A DNA stretch of 64,000 nucleotides from Argyresthia goedartella (GCA_949825045.1 OX463818.1:36844906-36908905); one strand, 5' to 3'; positions 1 through 11,259 are shown, counted from the first letter of the stretch. The notes: generated by a model not told the origin, from the sequence alone. Translations and numbers: made by a program.

Positions 1-18
1 TCCGGCCAACAGCCACCA

Positions 19-210
19 CAGGGCCGTACCCAGGGTGACACGGCATGGGGCCCTGAGAATTCGTTTGCGACTCGGAGCGCAACTCAGGGGCCAACGTCCC
101 CTCGTGCACAGGGCAGTACTAGGGTGCAGGGCCGCACTCAGGATCATTACATGGGGGGCCCTGAGTTTTCGGTTGCGACTCAGCATCCGACTCAGCGGGA
201 CATTGGGTGT
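19..210 (+). repeat. 108-bp (36-codon) tandem duplication inside BEL-A gag
   Basis: CAGGGCCGT at 19-27 recurs as CAGGGCCGC at 127-135, and the following bases (GGCCCTGAG..TTCG.TTGCGACTC) also recur at the same 108-bp spacing. At protein level Q-G-R-T-Q and G-P-E-x-S-x-A-T are repeated 36 residues apart. The copies differ at many third positions, so the duplication is not recent. Confidence 0.6.
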
Positions 211-501
211 GTTGAGCAGGCCGTAACGGGCGGGTGGCATGGGACACCTTCGAGCTATGCGGGTGCGGTTCGGACGCCGCCTCAGTTGTCGCCTCGCTCG
301 TCGCCTCGTCCTCGTCGGTCACATGTGATGTCCCCCCCGCTCATGGAGCGGCCACGGTTGAATTCACGCCCACCCCCCTTTACGGGGCGTCGTAGGGTGG
401 CAATGGAACCGGCGCGTGGGCCATTTGTACAATGGGACCCTCTGGCGTATAGCTGCATACCTGATCGGTTACAGGCAGATTGGGGCCCCGGGGGCCCTCG
501 C

Positions 502-504
502 TAG
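502..504 (+). promoter_or_regulatory. In-frame TAG between BEL-A gag and pol, candidate readthrough stop
   Basis: Gag (frame ending at 504) and pol (open from 505) are in the same frame, separated only by TAG. BEL-D carries a TAG at the equivalent place (complement of 12648-12650), also after a CGC arginine codon and before a G. A stop shared at one site by two diverged copies suggests real gag termination with occasional readthrough, rather than chance decay. Confidence 0.5.
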
Positions 505-2634
505 GAATTTGCGGCCCAACAATTTGTTGCCCCCCAACCGGAGACGGTGGTGTTACCGATCGCCTCTGTGCTTGTTTGGGATTTGGCGGGCAACCCAGCA
601 TACGTTCGCGCCCTATTAGATTCTGGTGCTCAGGGCTGCATTGTATCGAATGATTTAGCAAAATGGTTGGGCCTCAAGGTAAATAGGTATAATAAATCAA
701 TACGGGGCGTGGGGAATGTTACGGTTACGAATGTAGTTGGTCAATCGGTGATCACGTTCTCTCCACGTTATGACATTTTGACAAAAACATCCGTGCAAGC
801 TTTAGTAATGACGCATGTCATGGGCAGACACCCCTAATTGAAGTTGAATCCGGCCGTTCGATTCCTGACATCAGGACTCAAGTTGGCGGATCCCGATTTT
901 GACACTCCAGCCCCGGTCGACCTGCTACTGGGAGCAGACGTTCTGGGTAGGTTTCTGTTGTCGGATCGGCGAGTTCTTCAGCCGGACGGGTTGATTGCTG
1001 TGGATACTAAGTTTGGTCACGTGATCATGGGTCCGGCATTGCCAATGGTTAGGCCTGCCGAGTCAGATGGCATACTTATTGGCTCAGCGTTGTCAGACGC
1101 TATCCAACGTTTCTGGGAGATAGAGGAACCTCCCACCGTTCATCGAGTCGACGCAGACGAAGAAGAGTGCGAGTTGTTTTACCAGAATAGTACTGGTCGC
1201 CTTCGTTCTGGTCGTTTTGTAACTCGACTGCCTTTCAGGGCCGATCGACCGCCACTGGGAGAATCTAGGAAGATGGCTGAGACGAGATTGATGTCGATGG
1301 AGCGTAGGATGTCAAGGGACGCCGTATTTAAACAAAACTACGTCGATTTCATGAGAGAGCATGAGTCGTTAGGACACATGTCGGTATCGGGTGTGGACTG
1401 GAGATCTGAGGATCATTGTTTCCTTCCACACTATGCCGTTCTGCGAACCCCTACCGGCAAGATTCGAGTTGTTTTTGATGGGTCAGCACCTACCTCGAAC
1501 GGGATGTCCCTGAATCAGTGTCTACATTCGGGACCCAAGTTGAGTCGTGATATTTCGGATATTCTCACGAGCTTTCGGAGACACCAGATTATATTTGTCG
1601 CAGACATTCGGATGATGTTTAGGCAAACGGTAATTCATCCGGCTGACAGAAGGTATCAGTTGATACTTTGGCGTGAGACCACGGCAGAGCCAGTCAAGGT
1701 CTATGAGTTAAACACGAACACGTATGGGTTACGGTCTAGCCCGTATTTGGCGATGCGTACCCTGCGGGAGTTGGCGTCGCGTGACCGTGTGAGCTATCCT
1801 AGAGCCGCCGCTATCCTGGAGCAAGATTTGTACGTCGATGACGTCTGCACAGGGGCAGCCAGTGTAGAGGAAGCTCTGGACCGACGTGACGAGCTCATTC
1901 AATTGCTGGAACGAGGCGGCTATGAACTACGCAAGTGGATGTCCAACTCCCCTGAGTTGATGGCTGGTCTCCCAGATGAGTTTCAACAAGACCCGCACGT
2001 TTTTGAGAATCCTGACAACCCTAACATGTTGTCAGTGCTTGGAATTCAGTACCGGCCCGTCCATGATGAGTTTACCTATCGGGTGGTTTCAGAAACACCG
2101 AAGGCCTGGACGAAGCGGTCAGTACTGTCAACGATTGCGAGAACGTTCGACCCGAATGGATGGATTTCTCCCGTCACCTTTGCTCTCAAATGTTTTATGC
2201 AAAGGCTATGGGCGGCTCAGTTGACCTAGGACACCCACCTCTCAGGTGATTTGTTGACTGATTGGACGCGAATGTTCACCTCGCTATCGGACATAAATAA
2301 TGTATCGCTGCCGAGGAAATTGGTCCCTGCTGGGGATTACAGGGCAACCCTTCACGGGTTTTGTGATGCCTCTGAACGAGGGTTTGCGGCAGCGGTTTAT
2401 TTGCGAACCGTCACCTCCACCGGGGAGGTCGACGTGCGTTTGGTTTTGGCAAAAAGCAAGGTAGCGCCTATTCGGACAAGGATGACGATTCTAAAACTGG
2501 AACTGTCCGGGGCTGCTCTTTTGACCAAACTTTTGAATCACACTCTAACAGTGTTGCGTGGGTCAGTGGTTTTGGAGGATACGGTGTACGCTTGGACGGA
2601 CACCAGATTGTTTTGTGAAGGCTTCGGTCCATAA
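505..2634 (+). pseudogene. BEL-A pol part 1: aspartic protease, reverse transcriptase, start of RNase H
   Basis: The protease has the D-S-G triad in L-L-D-S-G-A-Q-G (about 619-642). The Pao-type reverse transcriptase follows, with M-M-F-R-Q-T-V-I-H-P-x-D-R-R-Y-Q-L-I-L-W-R-E near 1610-1680 and the catalytic Y-V-D-D near 1831-1842. RNase H begins around 2350 (H-G-F-C-D-A-S-E). In an active element pol would copy the genomic RNA in cytoplasmic particles. The gene is dead: TAA at 835-837 and TAG at 2227-2229 interrupt a continuous frame. After A-W-T-D-T near 2600 a small deletion shifts the frame, seen by comparison with BEL-D at 10980-11050, and the old frame closes at 2632-2634. All breaks are recent-looking single events in otherwise well kept coding sequence. 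Confidence 0.85.
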
Positions 2635-4387
2635 CTTAGAGGTTTTTGTTGCGAATCGTGTCTCCCAGATTGTGTCGTCTGAGGTCCCACTGACCTCGAG
2701 ACATGTACCAGAAGAATTGAACCCGTCTGATTGTGCATCCAGGGGATGTCAGGCTCCTGAACTCGTTAGACACCATTTGTGGTGGGGACCACCCTGGCTT
2801 GCCAAGAGAGAATCGGACTGGCCCCACAGCCATGTAGTAGTATCTTCGGATCATGGCCCCAGAGCGGCCGTGCATGTTACCCAGAAGGCTGAGGACCCTG
2901 ACGCCGGGTTTCTGCTGGACCGGTATAGCTCACTTGACAAGTTGATAAACGTGTCCACTTGGATTAGGAGATTCGCTCGAAATTGTCGTACTCCTCGCGA
3001 TCAGCGAACGTTGAACCCTATTCTGACTCCGGCAGAGCGAAACGAGTCGCTGTTGAATTTGGTCCGGTTGGTACAGTCCTCGAAGTTTGGGGCAGAATTG
3101 GAGATTATACGAAGTGGACGTTCGAAATTGAAGGGAGCCGTCGCGCGTCTCAACCCCTTTGTTGATTCGACCGGGTTACTTCGGGTAGGAGGAAGATTGC
3201 GCAATGCGAATCTGTCGTATTCGGCTCGTCACCCACTTCTGCTCCCCAAGGGGGGACAGTTAGTTGAATTGCTGGTGACTGATCGTCATATTAAAAACGC
3301 GCATGCCGGCTGTAACGCGTTGTTGGCCACGCTCCAGCGGGAGTTTTGGATCTTATCTGCCCGCCGTGCCATACGGAACATCGTGTTTCGGTGCATGCCT
3401 TGTTATCGACTTAAGGCTGCCACGATGCAACCTCTCATGGGGGACTTGCCCCCTGGTCGTGTGAATGAGGTCAGACCGTTTTCAGGTGTTGGTACGGATT
3501 TTGCAGGACCGTTTATGGTGAAGAGTTCACGATTGCGTACCGCTAAGCAATACAAGGCGTACCTATGTGTGTTTGTTTGTTTATCCACCAAGGCGGTACA
3601 TCTCGAGCTCGTTGCTGATCTCTCGACAGAGGCTTTCATTGCTTGTTTGGATAGGTTTGTTTCTCGAAGGGGACTTCCAACTTTGATCCGCTCTGATAAC
3701 GGCACTAACTACATAGGTGCGGAACGATACTTACGAGAGATAGTCAACTTTTTGAATGTAAATAAAGTGGATATTGGAACGGCCCTCTCCCGTCGGGGTA
3801 TACAGTGGCCCTTCAGCCCACCGATTTGCCCCCACTGGGGTGGGATTTTTGAGGCCGTAGTTAAGTCAGCTAAGACGCACTTAGGGCGTATAGTAGGTCA
3901 GACCGCGCTGACTTTTGAGGAGCTCGCGACATTGTTTTGTAAGATCGAGGCCGTTCTCAATTCGCGACCGTTGTGTCCGCTCAGCTCGGATCCAAATGAC
4001 CTGGAGGCTCTGACCCCAGGCCATTTCTTGATAGGACAGCCACTTAACGCGTTGCCCGAGCACCCCTTCGAGGGAGTGAAATTGTGTCGGTTGTCAAGGT
4101 ATCAGATGTTGCAGCAGTTTACTCAGAATTTCTGGAAGCGTTGGTCGCTCGAGTATCTGCATATCTTACAACAGCGCCTTAAGTGGACTGACAAAACCAG
4201 CCCCCCTAGTGTTGGTGACCTCGTTCTGGTTAAGGATGCTAACCTACCGCCACTACGTTGGCGCAGGGGGCGCATTGTTAACTTGTTCCCTGGCAAGGAC
4301 GGGACCCCCCGGTCTGCAGAGGTTCTAGTCGGAGGCTCGGTTCTAAAACGAGCGGTAGCAACGTTGTCTCGGCTGCCCGTAGATTAG
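2600..4387 (+). pseudogene. BEL-A pol part 2: RNase H end, integrase, DUF5641 domain
   Basis: The frame after the shift runs without a stop to TAG at 4385-4387. It holds the end of RNase H (H-V-P-E-E-L-N-P-S-D-C-A-S-R-G, about 2703-2745). The integrase zinc-binding domain (H-x-x-x-A-H-A-G.. C-x-P-C-Y, about 3285-3400) follows, then the integrase core with D in G-T-D-F-A-G-P (near 3495), D in S-D-N-G-T (near 3696) and E in G-G-I-F-E-A (near 3852). The C-terminal DUF5641 domain typical of BEL/Pao ends with W-R-R-G-R-I-V-N-L. Integrase would insert the cDNA into nuclear DNA. The C-terminus is collinear with the BEL-D integrase at 9247-10314. Confidence 0.88.
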
Positions 4388-4419
4388 GGGACAGGTGGGT
4401 GCCTGTCCGGGCGGGTGAT

Positions 4420-4740
4420 TGTTCGATTCCAAATCGATATTCGATCGATGGTTTCTGAACGGTCATTTTAATTTGACGTTAGCTGTCAATCTGGCAGTTT
4501 TGACAACTGACAGACGAAAGCCCTCGCAATGTAAACGCGTTTTGATTAGGGTGTTGAAATTAAATCGCAGGGCATCTGGAATGTATTCGGGATTCCCTCA
4601 GGATTGTTAATATAGCTGAGTGTGCCGTTGTCTCTCGAACCAGATAAAGTTCGGATTTTCGTGCCCGATTTGTATTTACCAGTAGAAACATAACCTGTGT
4701 TGGACACTGTGCTCATCACGTTGGCCCGCCAGTCATACCT
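4420..4740 (+). repeat. BEL-A 3' LTR, right end not resolved
   Basis: The pol stop is followed by a G-rich tract, GGGCGGGTGAT at 4410-4420, matching the tract before the BEL-D 3' LTR, then TGTTCGATTCC at 4420. This is the expected polypurine-tract/LTR boundary. A second copy is outside the window, so the end cannot be fixed. 4741-4945 has no reading frame or motif I recognise and may be the end of this LTR or the damaged start of Gyp-B. Confidence 0.5.
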
Positions 4741-4945
4741 GGTTGGCTGAAGAACCTGTCTACCAAGAAGAGCCTAGGGTGCACCCGGGCCTTGCAGAGA
4801 GACAGGAGGTTGACGGGACCGAAGCACAGACCAGGTTAGATCTACCCCACATAACTTCAGCTCGGTGAATCGCCGACGTTCATCACCTCTTGGCACCTGA
4901 ACGTCACGCTACCTCGTAGCTCATGGGCCCCTACGAGGTCATTAG

Positions 4946-6127
4946 GTGCTGAGAAGCCTGAACATTTTTATTATTGTTCGATTTCGATCGAACAAACTTT
5001 ACCGCTGCATCCATTCTCCCGATCGTCTAAACGACGACTTTATTTGGAAAGAAGTTCCACTGCCGCAAGATAGACATGCACTTATCGAAGTTAGCCATGG
5101 TTCCCCTTCAGAACTCCACCTTGGTATCTTCAAAACATTCAAGAAAATATCTTTAAAATACTATTGGCCTGGTATGTTTAAGGACATTGCCAATTTAATC
5201 TCGACATGTGAAACCTGCTTAACCTACAAACACCCTACTCATTCTCCCTATGGTCTTATGGGTAAACCTAAGCTTTGCTCCAGACCTTTTCAAACTATAT
5301 CCTTGGATCTTATGGGTCCATTGCCTATGACCCGGAGAAGAAATCAGTATATTCTGGTAATTAACTGCAATTTTACTAAATATACTATGATTTTTCCCCT
5401 TAAACGGGCTACTTCAGCTAATATCATTAATGTCTTAGAAAATTCAGTGTTTCTTGTTCATGGCATTCCCCAAACTATAATAATGGACAACGCTGTTCAA
5501 TTTCAGTCGCGAGAATTCCACTCATTCTTAAATTCTTATAACGTTCCTTGTATTTTTCACACAGCTTTATATTGTCCTCAGGTTAATCCTACAGAGAAAT
5601 TTAATAGTACGATTATTACAGCTCTAGCATCCCTAGTAGGAGACGATCATAGATCCTGGGACAACCATCTTACTAAGATTCAGTTCGCAATGAACAGCGC
5701 TACAAACGTTGCTACTGGCTTTACTCCCAACTCTTTAGTCTTTGGTAGGGAAACAATACCTTGTGGTTCCTTCTATACTCCAACTCAGAATCTCGAAGAA
5801 TTGATATTTATGCCTCGTGATATTTACGCGTCTAATGCTGGTCTCCTCTAATCTATCTTTCACAGAGTTCAAACTAAACTTCACATAGCTCACGCTAAAA
5901 ATAGCGCTCGCTATGATCTTCGCCGGTCTTTTAAAGAATTTAATGTGGGAAATACTGTTTGGCGTAAAAACCATGTTTTAAGCAATGCTGGCGCATACTT
6001 TAATGCTAAACTTGCCCCTAAATTCATTAAGTGTAAAATAATAACCAAACTTTCACCATTAGTTTACATTCTAGAAGACCCTAACGGAGTTATAGGCAAG
6101 TGGCACATTAAAGACATTATATCTTAA
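4946..6127 (+). pseudogene. Gyp-B: Ty3/Gypsy integrase fragment
   Basis: An open frame of 301 codons, one TAA at 5849-5851, then the same frame to 6127. It contains the H2C2-type zinc domain (H-L-G-I-F-K-T, Y-Y-W-P-G-M, C-E-T-C), the core with D in L-D-L-M-G-P (near 5301), D in I-M-D-N-A (near 5486) and E in N-P-T-E-K (near 5595), and a C-terminal tail ending W-H-I-K-D-I-I. Integrase would insert cDNA into the chromosome. Protease, RT and RNase H are missing on the left, where the element meets BEL-A; the first Met is arbitrary. The Gyp-B 3' LTR follows at 6741. Confidence 0.85.
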
Positions 6128-6740
6128 ATTTTCTTAACTTCTATTAACTGTTAATTTGTTAAATACATGTTAAATATGTTATATGTATAAATATCACCAT
6201 CATTTTCACCTTATTATTTTTATTTCTTCCTAAAGGAAGTTGTTGTGTTGAAGAACACTGGATTAAAATCCAGTGTTCTTCAACACATTTTACTTTAGGA
6301 CCTCGAATTTTCGTTAGTTAGTCTTCACCTATTTTTTTTATCTTTATTTCAGACACATCTCGTTGGCGATGTGGCTGATCTCTGGCTTCGAGCTCTACCG
6401 CTCTGGACGTTATTAATCTTGTCTTAAGTCGTAGCGACTAAAGCTACCTTAGGATTAATTTGTTTCTCTTTACATCCACTTATTTTTTTTTCCACGCAGG
6501 AGCGGATGACAACTCCTTAAGTAAGCCTGAATGTCCTTTTGAAAACACACTTTTAGAGTGGTAGTCATTGAATGTGAACTCCACCCTTACCTGAATGAAG
6601 ATGATGAATGTAAGAGATGGTATATCTGATTTTGCCTGGTGATGTCTGTTTCTGCAAAGCTGTGTTTTTCTGGTTTATTTTAAAATGTACATATCAAAAT
6701 TTTTGCTGTGTCAAAAATTTTTCCAGAGTCGGGGGGAAAA
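6128..6740 (+). other. Non-coding 3' segment of Gyp-B between pol and LTR
   Basis: AT-rich, no reading frame. It holds a perfect 21-bp inverted repeat at 6244-6287 and ends with a purine run, GGGGGGAAAA at 6731-6740, directly before the LTR: a good polypurine tract for plus-strand priming. Splice-acceptor-like tracts occur at 6340-6352 and 6488-6500, but no exon follows that I can support. Confidence 0.6.
6244..6287. repeat. Perfect 21-bp inverted repeat with 2-nt loop
   Basis: The left arm 6244-6264 is the exact reverse complement of the right arm 6267-6287; the loop is AA. It lies between the Gyp-B pol stop and its LTR and is not explained by any coding feature. Confidence 0.9.
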
Positions 6741-7939
6741 TGTAGTGTTATGTTACTTACATGTCATTTTCCAGGATTTTCAGCTGGATACTTGCTGAGC
6801 TGTACAGCTTGTTATTTGGTATCACCTTTATTTTCATAGGACCCTGTAACGTTTTAAACCATAAGAACACATTAACAAATCATTTTCGCTTTATATTTTC
6901 ATACTATCAGCACTTCTAAATCGATAGCGAAGGGGTTTACCTTTGGTGACCTTGTATTTGGCTTTCTCCGAAACTCTGCAATCTCGGGCTTCGTGTGCGC
7001 TGGTGCGCTACCTTTTTATATTCATTGTTACTTCATTTACTTCATGGTTTTCTTGTTGTTTTCTGTATTACGAGCCTGAAACCAAAAAACTGACATATGT
7101 TGATGTCGTTGTTTATCTGGTTGTCATGGCAAGGTCCATTCAAACTCGTTAGCGGTCTGATATGTTTGCTTCAATACTTTTACAAAAATACTTTTTCTTT
7201 CTTGGCCACTCACAAAAATTACGTTTAATTTAAATAATTTTTAGAACTCTCCAAAAAGGGTATAAGAGCGGAACATTTCTAAAATTCTGGAGTCTCACGT
7301 CAGCTTCTGAGCGAGAAGAACCACCTAAAGGCCTTATCCCGGGGTCGCACTACCCCGGGATCCTGCGAGCCGTTCCTACAACGCGATCCTGCGAGCCGTT
7401 CCTACAACGCGATCCTGCGAGCCGTTCCTACAACGCGATCCTGCGAGCCATTCCTACAACGCGATCCTGCGAGCCGTTCCTATAACGCGATCCTGCGAGC
7501 CGTTCCTACACCGCGATCCTGCGAGCCGTTCCTACACCGCGATCCTGCGAGCCGTTCCTACACCGCGATCCTGCGAGCCGTTCCTACACCGCGATCCTGC
7601 GAGCCGTTACTACAACGCGATCCTGCGAGCCGTTACTGCAACGCGATCCCGCGAGCCTCAACCCTGTTCAGCGCTGCGCTGAGTCTCCTCGTCACCTACC
7701 CGTTCTCGGCTACACCTGCATCCTGGTCATCACTTCATCGGTCTCCTACTCTCCGTGTCCTCCGCTTCCTTTTTCATACCTAATCTGTATTTTTATAAAA
7801 ACCTGTTCTCATTTCATCCATCGTCATCTTCTTATCATTTTTCTATAGTCATCACTGTAAATAGCTCTAATAAACTGTCACTACTAAATTTTATCCTGGT
7901 TGTTTTCTGTTAGGTTCTGGTTAGGTTCATATCGTTACA
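6741..7939 (+). repeat. Gyp-B 3' LTR (about 1.2 kb)
   Basis: It begins TGTAGTG directly after the purine tract and is taken to end CGTTACA at 7939, giving TGTA..TACA ends. An AATAAA signal lies near 7869 and the 26-bp minisatellite lies inside. LINE-C sequence starts right after. Without the 5' partner the right end is an inference from terminal bases. Confidence 0.6.
7359..7644 (+). repeat. 26-bp minisatellite, 11 units, inside the Gyp-B LTR
   Basis: The unit starts GATCCTGCGAGCCGTTC and recurs every 26 bp at 7359, 7385, 7411, 7437, 7463, 7489, 7515, 7541, 7567, 7593 and 7619; a partial unit starts at 7645. The last three bases before the next unit vary between AACGC and ACCGC, and those variants form blocks, as expected for stepwise tandem expansion. 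Confidence 0.95.
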
Positions 7940-8655
7940 TGACATTGTTAATATTTATATCGCCAGCTATTATTAAATTAGTGGTTGTGCGTGATTTTAA
8001 AAGATTATCTAACGATTTTATAAAATGTGATATGTCGGAGACTGAGGGTGAATATAATAATGTAACAGCAGATCATATTAAAGGGCATATTCAGGATATG
8101 AGCGAGACATGCATAGCTGTTGAACAATTAAAACAGAGAAAGGACACGTCCTTTAACACCTTTCAAGTGACTATTCTAAGTAGCAAGATTGAAACCTTTC
8201 TAAGTGGCAACTTTTGGCAAAAAGGCCTTGTTGACCGTCGCTACCGTGGGCGCTCAAGCTCTGCCGGTGGAACACAAAACTATAATGGATAGTACGACCA
8301 CAACAAAAATAGTCATGACCACTTTTAATTGTCAATCAATTAAAAGATCCGTCCATAACATACGGGAGCTCTGTAAGCATGCCGACATCATAGCGCTTCA
8401 GGAGACTTGGTTGTTGCCGCACGACCTGAACTTTATCAACGAGGTTGACCATGAGTTCGGTTACACCGCGAAGTCGTCGGTCGACACGTCTGCGGGGGTG
8501 CTGCGCGGCCGTCCGTATGGTGGTGTTGCGCTGCTGTGGCGAAAGTCCCGTTTAACCACCGTGTCCGTAATTAATTGCGCAAGTGATAGACTGACAGCGG
8601 TCCGAATTGAATATGGTCAGCATCAGTTTCTGGTGATAAACGTTTATATGCCATG
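7940..8655 (+). pseudogene. LINE-C, left part: end of ORF1 and start of ORF2 endonuclease
   Basis: The first frame (to 8292) carries an ORF1-like C-terminus with F-N-T-F-Q-V-T-I-L-S and F-L-S-G-N-F-W-Q-K-G-L-V. The second frame, overlapping it, starts near 8286 and reads into an APE-type endonuclease: T-T-F-N-C-Q-S-I-K-R, L-Q-E-T-W-L (catalytic E) and V-I-N-V-Y-M-P-C. APE endonuclease nicks the chromosomal target for target-primed reverse transcription. The gene is cut inside the endonuclease by BEL-D and resumes at 15834. The 5' end of LINE-C is missing at the Gyp-B LTR border. Confidence 0.8.
8651..8655. other. Target-site duplication CCATG, left copy (BEL-D)
   Basis: CCATG directly precedes the left LTR and is repeated at 15829-15833 directly after the right LTR. 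The LINE-C frame runs through it on both sides. Five base pairs is a normal duplication length for BEL/Pao integrases. Confidence 0.93.
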
Positions 8656-9215
8656 TGTTTAATTCCACGCCTCAACCGAACGGCGTGGAATCTTGAGGGG
8701 CTGGGTTTTTGCCAGCACGGGAGAGAAAATCTTGATTGTTACTTTACCTTGCCGTCGTAGACCGGAAATCGAAAGCTCGATTCGAGGCAGGAATACGGGA
8801 TAGGAGCACAAGTTTGGGTAGGATAGGGACTGAATCTCACTATTCGCTGCCCGACACTGTCGCCGGCGTGCTGCCTGCCGACACGAGGATTCGCCGTCCG
8901 ATACGACGATGTCCAATCACAACACGGATCACTCAACCGCTGACGCGAATCTACTTATTTCCCGACGATGTTGATGATTAACACTCCGACCAGGCTCGAC
9001 ACCTGTATTAGACAATTGTTACACCGAAATACAATCAATGGCCCGACGCCTGAGCAGACATGTTTTTTCTCCCGACAAGAAAAAATAACCTCTAATTTTT
9101 CATCTCGTTGGTACGAGTGACAGCTGCGGTTCCGTTTCCGCTAGTGATGTCCCGATTACTCGCGGTCGATCCGCGCAACAAAAACCGGTGCGTTCCGAAG
9201 CATAAATATTAAACA
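8656..9215 (-). repeat. BEL-D 3' LTR
   Basis: 560 bp, TGTTTAAT..ATTAAACA ends (8-bp inverted). Matches 15269-15828 except for three substitutions. On the minus strand a GGGCGGGTGAC purine-rich tract directly precedes it. Confidence 0.95.
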
Positions 9216-9246
9216 GTCACCCGCCCGGACAGGCCCGAACCTGTCC

Positions 9247-11259
9247 CTAATCAATAGGAAGGCGAGAAAGTGTTGCGACCGCTCTCTTGAGGACCGAGTC
9301 CCCCACCTTGACTTCTGCTGATCGAGGCGTGCCATCCCGACCCGTGTACAAATTGACGATCCGTCCTCGTCTCCATCTCAATGATGGCAGGTTCGCATCC
9401 TTAATCAGCACCAAATCACCGACTTGAGGGGGGCTCGTCCGGTCAGTCCACTTAAGGCGCTGCTGCAAGATGTGCAAGTACTCAAGGGACCACCGTTTCC
9501 AAAAATCTTGAGCCATCTGCTGCAACATCTGCCACCTAGTTAACCGACTTAACTTAACATCATCGAATGGGTATTCTGGCAGGGCGTTAAGGGGCTGACC
9601 TATCAGGAAATGACCCGGAGTCAACGCTTCCAAATCATTTGGATCCGAACTGAGCGGGCACAACGGACGCGAGTTCAGTGTCATTTCAATTTTACAGAAC
9701 AGCGTCGCAAGCTCTTCAAAGCGTAGAGAGGTCTCAGCGATGATCCTCGTCAGGTGCGACTTAGCCGATTTAACCGCAGCCTCAAAAATTCCTCCCCAAT
9801 GAGGACATCCCGGCGGACTGAAAACCCATTCAATCCCTCGTCGGGAGCAAGCCGTACCGATGGCATCCTGGTTACCGTTCAGGAATTGAGTGACCTCCTG
9901 CAGATATCGCCTGGCTCCGACAAAATTTGTGCCGTTGTCCGAACGGATAATTGTCGGGAGGCCCCTTCGTGAGACGAACCGATCTAGACATGCGATAAAT
10001 GCCTCTGTAGTGAGGTCAATGACCACCTCCAAGTGGACTGCCTTCGTGGCCAAGCACACGAAGACGCACTGGTATGCCTTCACTAATCTGGCGTTCCGTA
10101 GCTGTGAAGACTTGACCATGAATAGTCGCGCGAAATCCGTTCCGACACCCGCAAAGGGCCGGATTTCGTTAACCCTATCCGAGGGCAAATCGCCCATCTG
10201 GGGCTGCATCGTAGCCGCCTTGGCCCGATAACAAGGCAGGCACCGAAATACGACGCTACGCACTAAGCGTCTTCCCGATAGAATCCAGAACTCGCGCTGG
10301 AGAAACGCCATCAAGGCGTGGCATCCGATATGCCCATTCCGAATGTGTCAATCCTGTATCAACAGTTCGACCAACTTCCCTTTCCTAGGGAGTAACAACG
10401 GGTGGCGAGCCGCATAAGGCAGGTTGGCATTCCGCAGCCGACCTCCTACCCTCAGCAATCCTTGAGGGTCAATGAACGGGTTGAGCCGAGCCACAGCTCC
10501 CTTCAGTTGGACGCGTCCGCGTCTCGGAATGTCCAGTTAGGACTTAAAGTGCACCGTCTGCACGTTCCGTACCAATGCGAACAACGCATGGTTCCGTTCC
10601 CGTGGTGTCAGGACCTGTGTCCGCACTCGTTGCACCTCAAAATTCCGACAATTCCGCGCAAATCGGCAGATCCAGGCGGTCACATTGACCAGCTTGTCAA
10701 GCGAGCTGTACCGTTCCAGCAGGCTGAACTCCTCTTCCGGCTCCGGTTGCGTCGTACAGACACCGACTGTCAAGGCGCCGTTCGCCGTGGTAACGCGTGG
10801 ACTCAGTGGCCAATCTGATTCGGCTTGAGTCAACCATTTTGGACCCCACCACAAGGGATGTCCAACCAACTCCGGAGCGTGACACCCACGAGACGCACAG
10901 TCTGCTGGGTTCATTTCCCCTGGAACATGTCTCCAGATTAAGGGAACCTCCGAATTCAAAATCTGCGAAACCCGATTCGCCACAAAAATCTCCAGCTTGT
11001 GAACTGAAGCCTTCAGCCAGCATAACACGATCTGGCTGTCCGTCCAAGCGTAGACCGTATCTTCCAACGCTATTGACCCACGAAGAACCGTCATCATGTG
11101 GTTGAGCAGACGAGTCAGGAGAGCCGCTCCCGAAAGCTCTAACTTGGGAATGGTCAGGCGAGTGCGCAATGGCGCAACCTTGCTCTTGGCCATGACCAAC
11201 CGCACATCAACCTCCCATCCATTTCCGGAGCTCGTAACCTCCACCCCGTAAGAGCTCAA
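9247..11259 (-). pseudogene. BEL-D pol part 2: RNase H, integrase, DUF5641
   Basis: One frame from 11259 down to the stop at 9247, broken by TAA at 10539-10537 and TGA at 10350-10348. It holds the end of RNase H (A-W-T-D-S-Q-I-V and H-V-P-G-E-M-N-P-A-D), the integrase zinc domain, and the core with D in G-T-D-F-A (near 10110), D in S-D-N-G-T (near 9948) and E in G-G-I-F-E-A (near 9794). DUF5641 ends R-R-G-R-I-V-N-L-Y. It is collinear with BEL-A 2400-4387. At 11256-11262 it joins the RT frame after loss of the stretch that BEL-A encodes at about 1890-2430, so fingers-thumb and RNase H start sequences are gone. Confidence 0.88.

Larger units (their letters stand above)
1..504 (+). pseudogene. 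BEL-A gag, C-terminal part (truncated by window edge)
   Basis: The frame is open from the first base to a TAG at 502-504, so this is the 3' end of a gag whose start lies outside the window. The product is Pro/Arg/Gly/Gln rich and low in complexity, as expected for the tail of a BEL/Pao gag after the zinc knuckles. Its last 60 residues (P-P-L-M-E-R-x-R-L, W-D-P-L, a final G-G-P-R) match in order the end of the BEL-D gag read on the other strand at 12648-12950, which identifies the family. Gag would form the particle in the cytoplasm. The following pol is in the same frame. The identification is inferred from the neighbour pol and the BEL-D copy, because the zinc knuckles are not in the window. 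Confidence 0.7.

Noticed and set aside
838..2229. Reading the frame from 838 as a separate gene
   Set aside because: It is the same frame as 547-837, split only by a TAA; the apparent start is a TTG inside pol.
7346..7660. CRISPR-like array
   Set aside because: The 26-bp units are directly adjacent with no spacers: a minisatellite in an LTR.
8736..8981. Open frames of 81-85 codons at 8659-8981, repeated at 15272-15594
   Set aside because: They lie wholly inside the two BEL-D LTRs and repeat only because the LTRs do.
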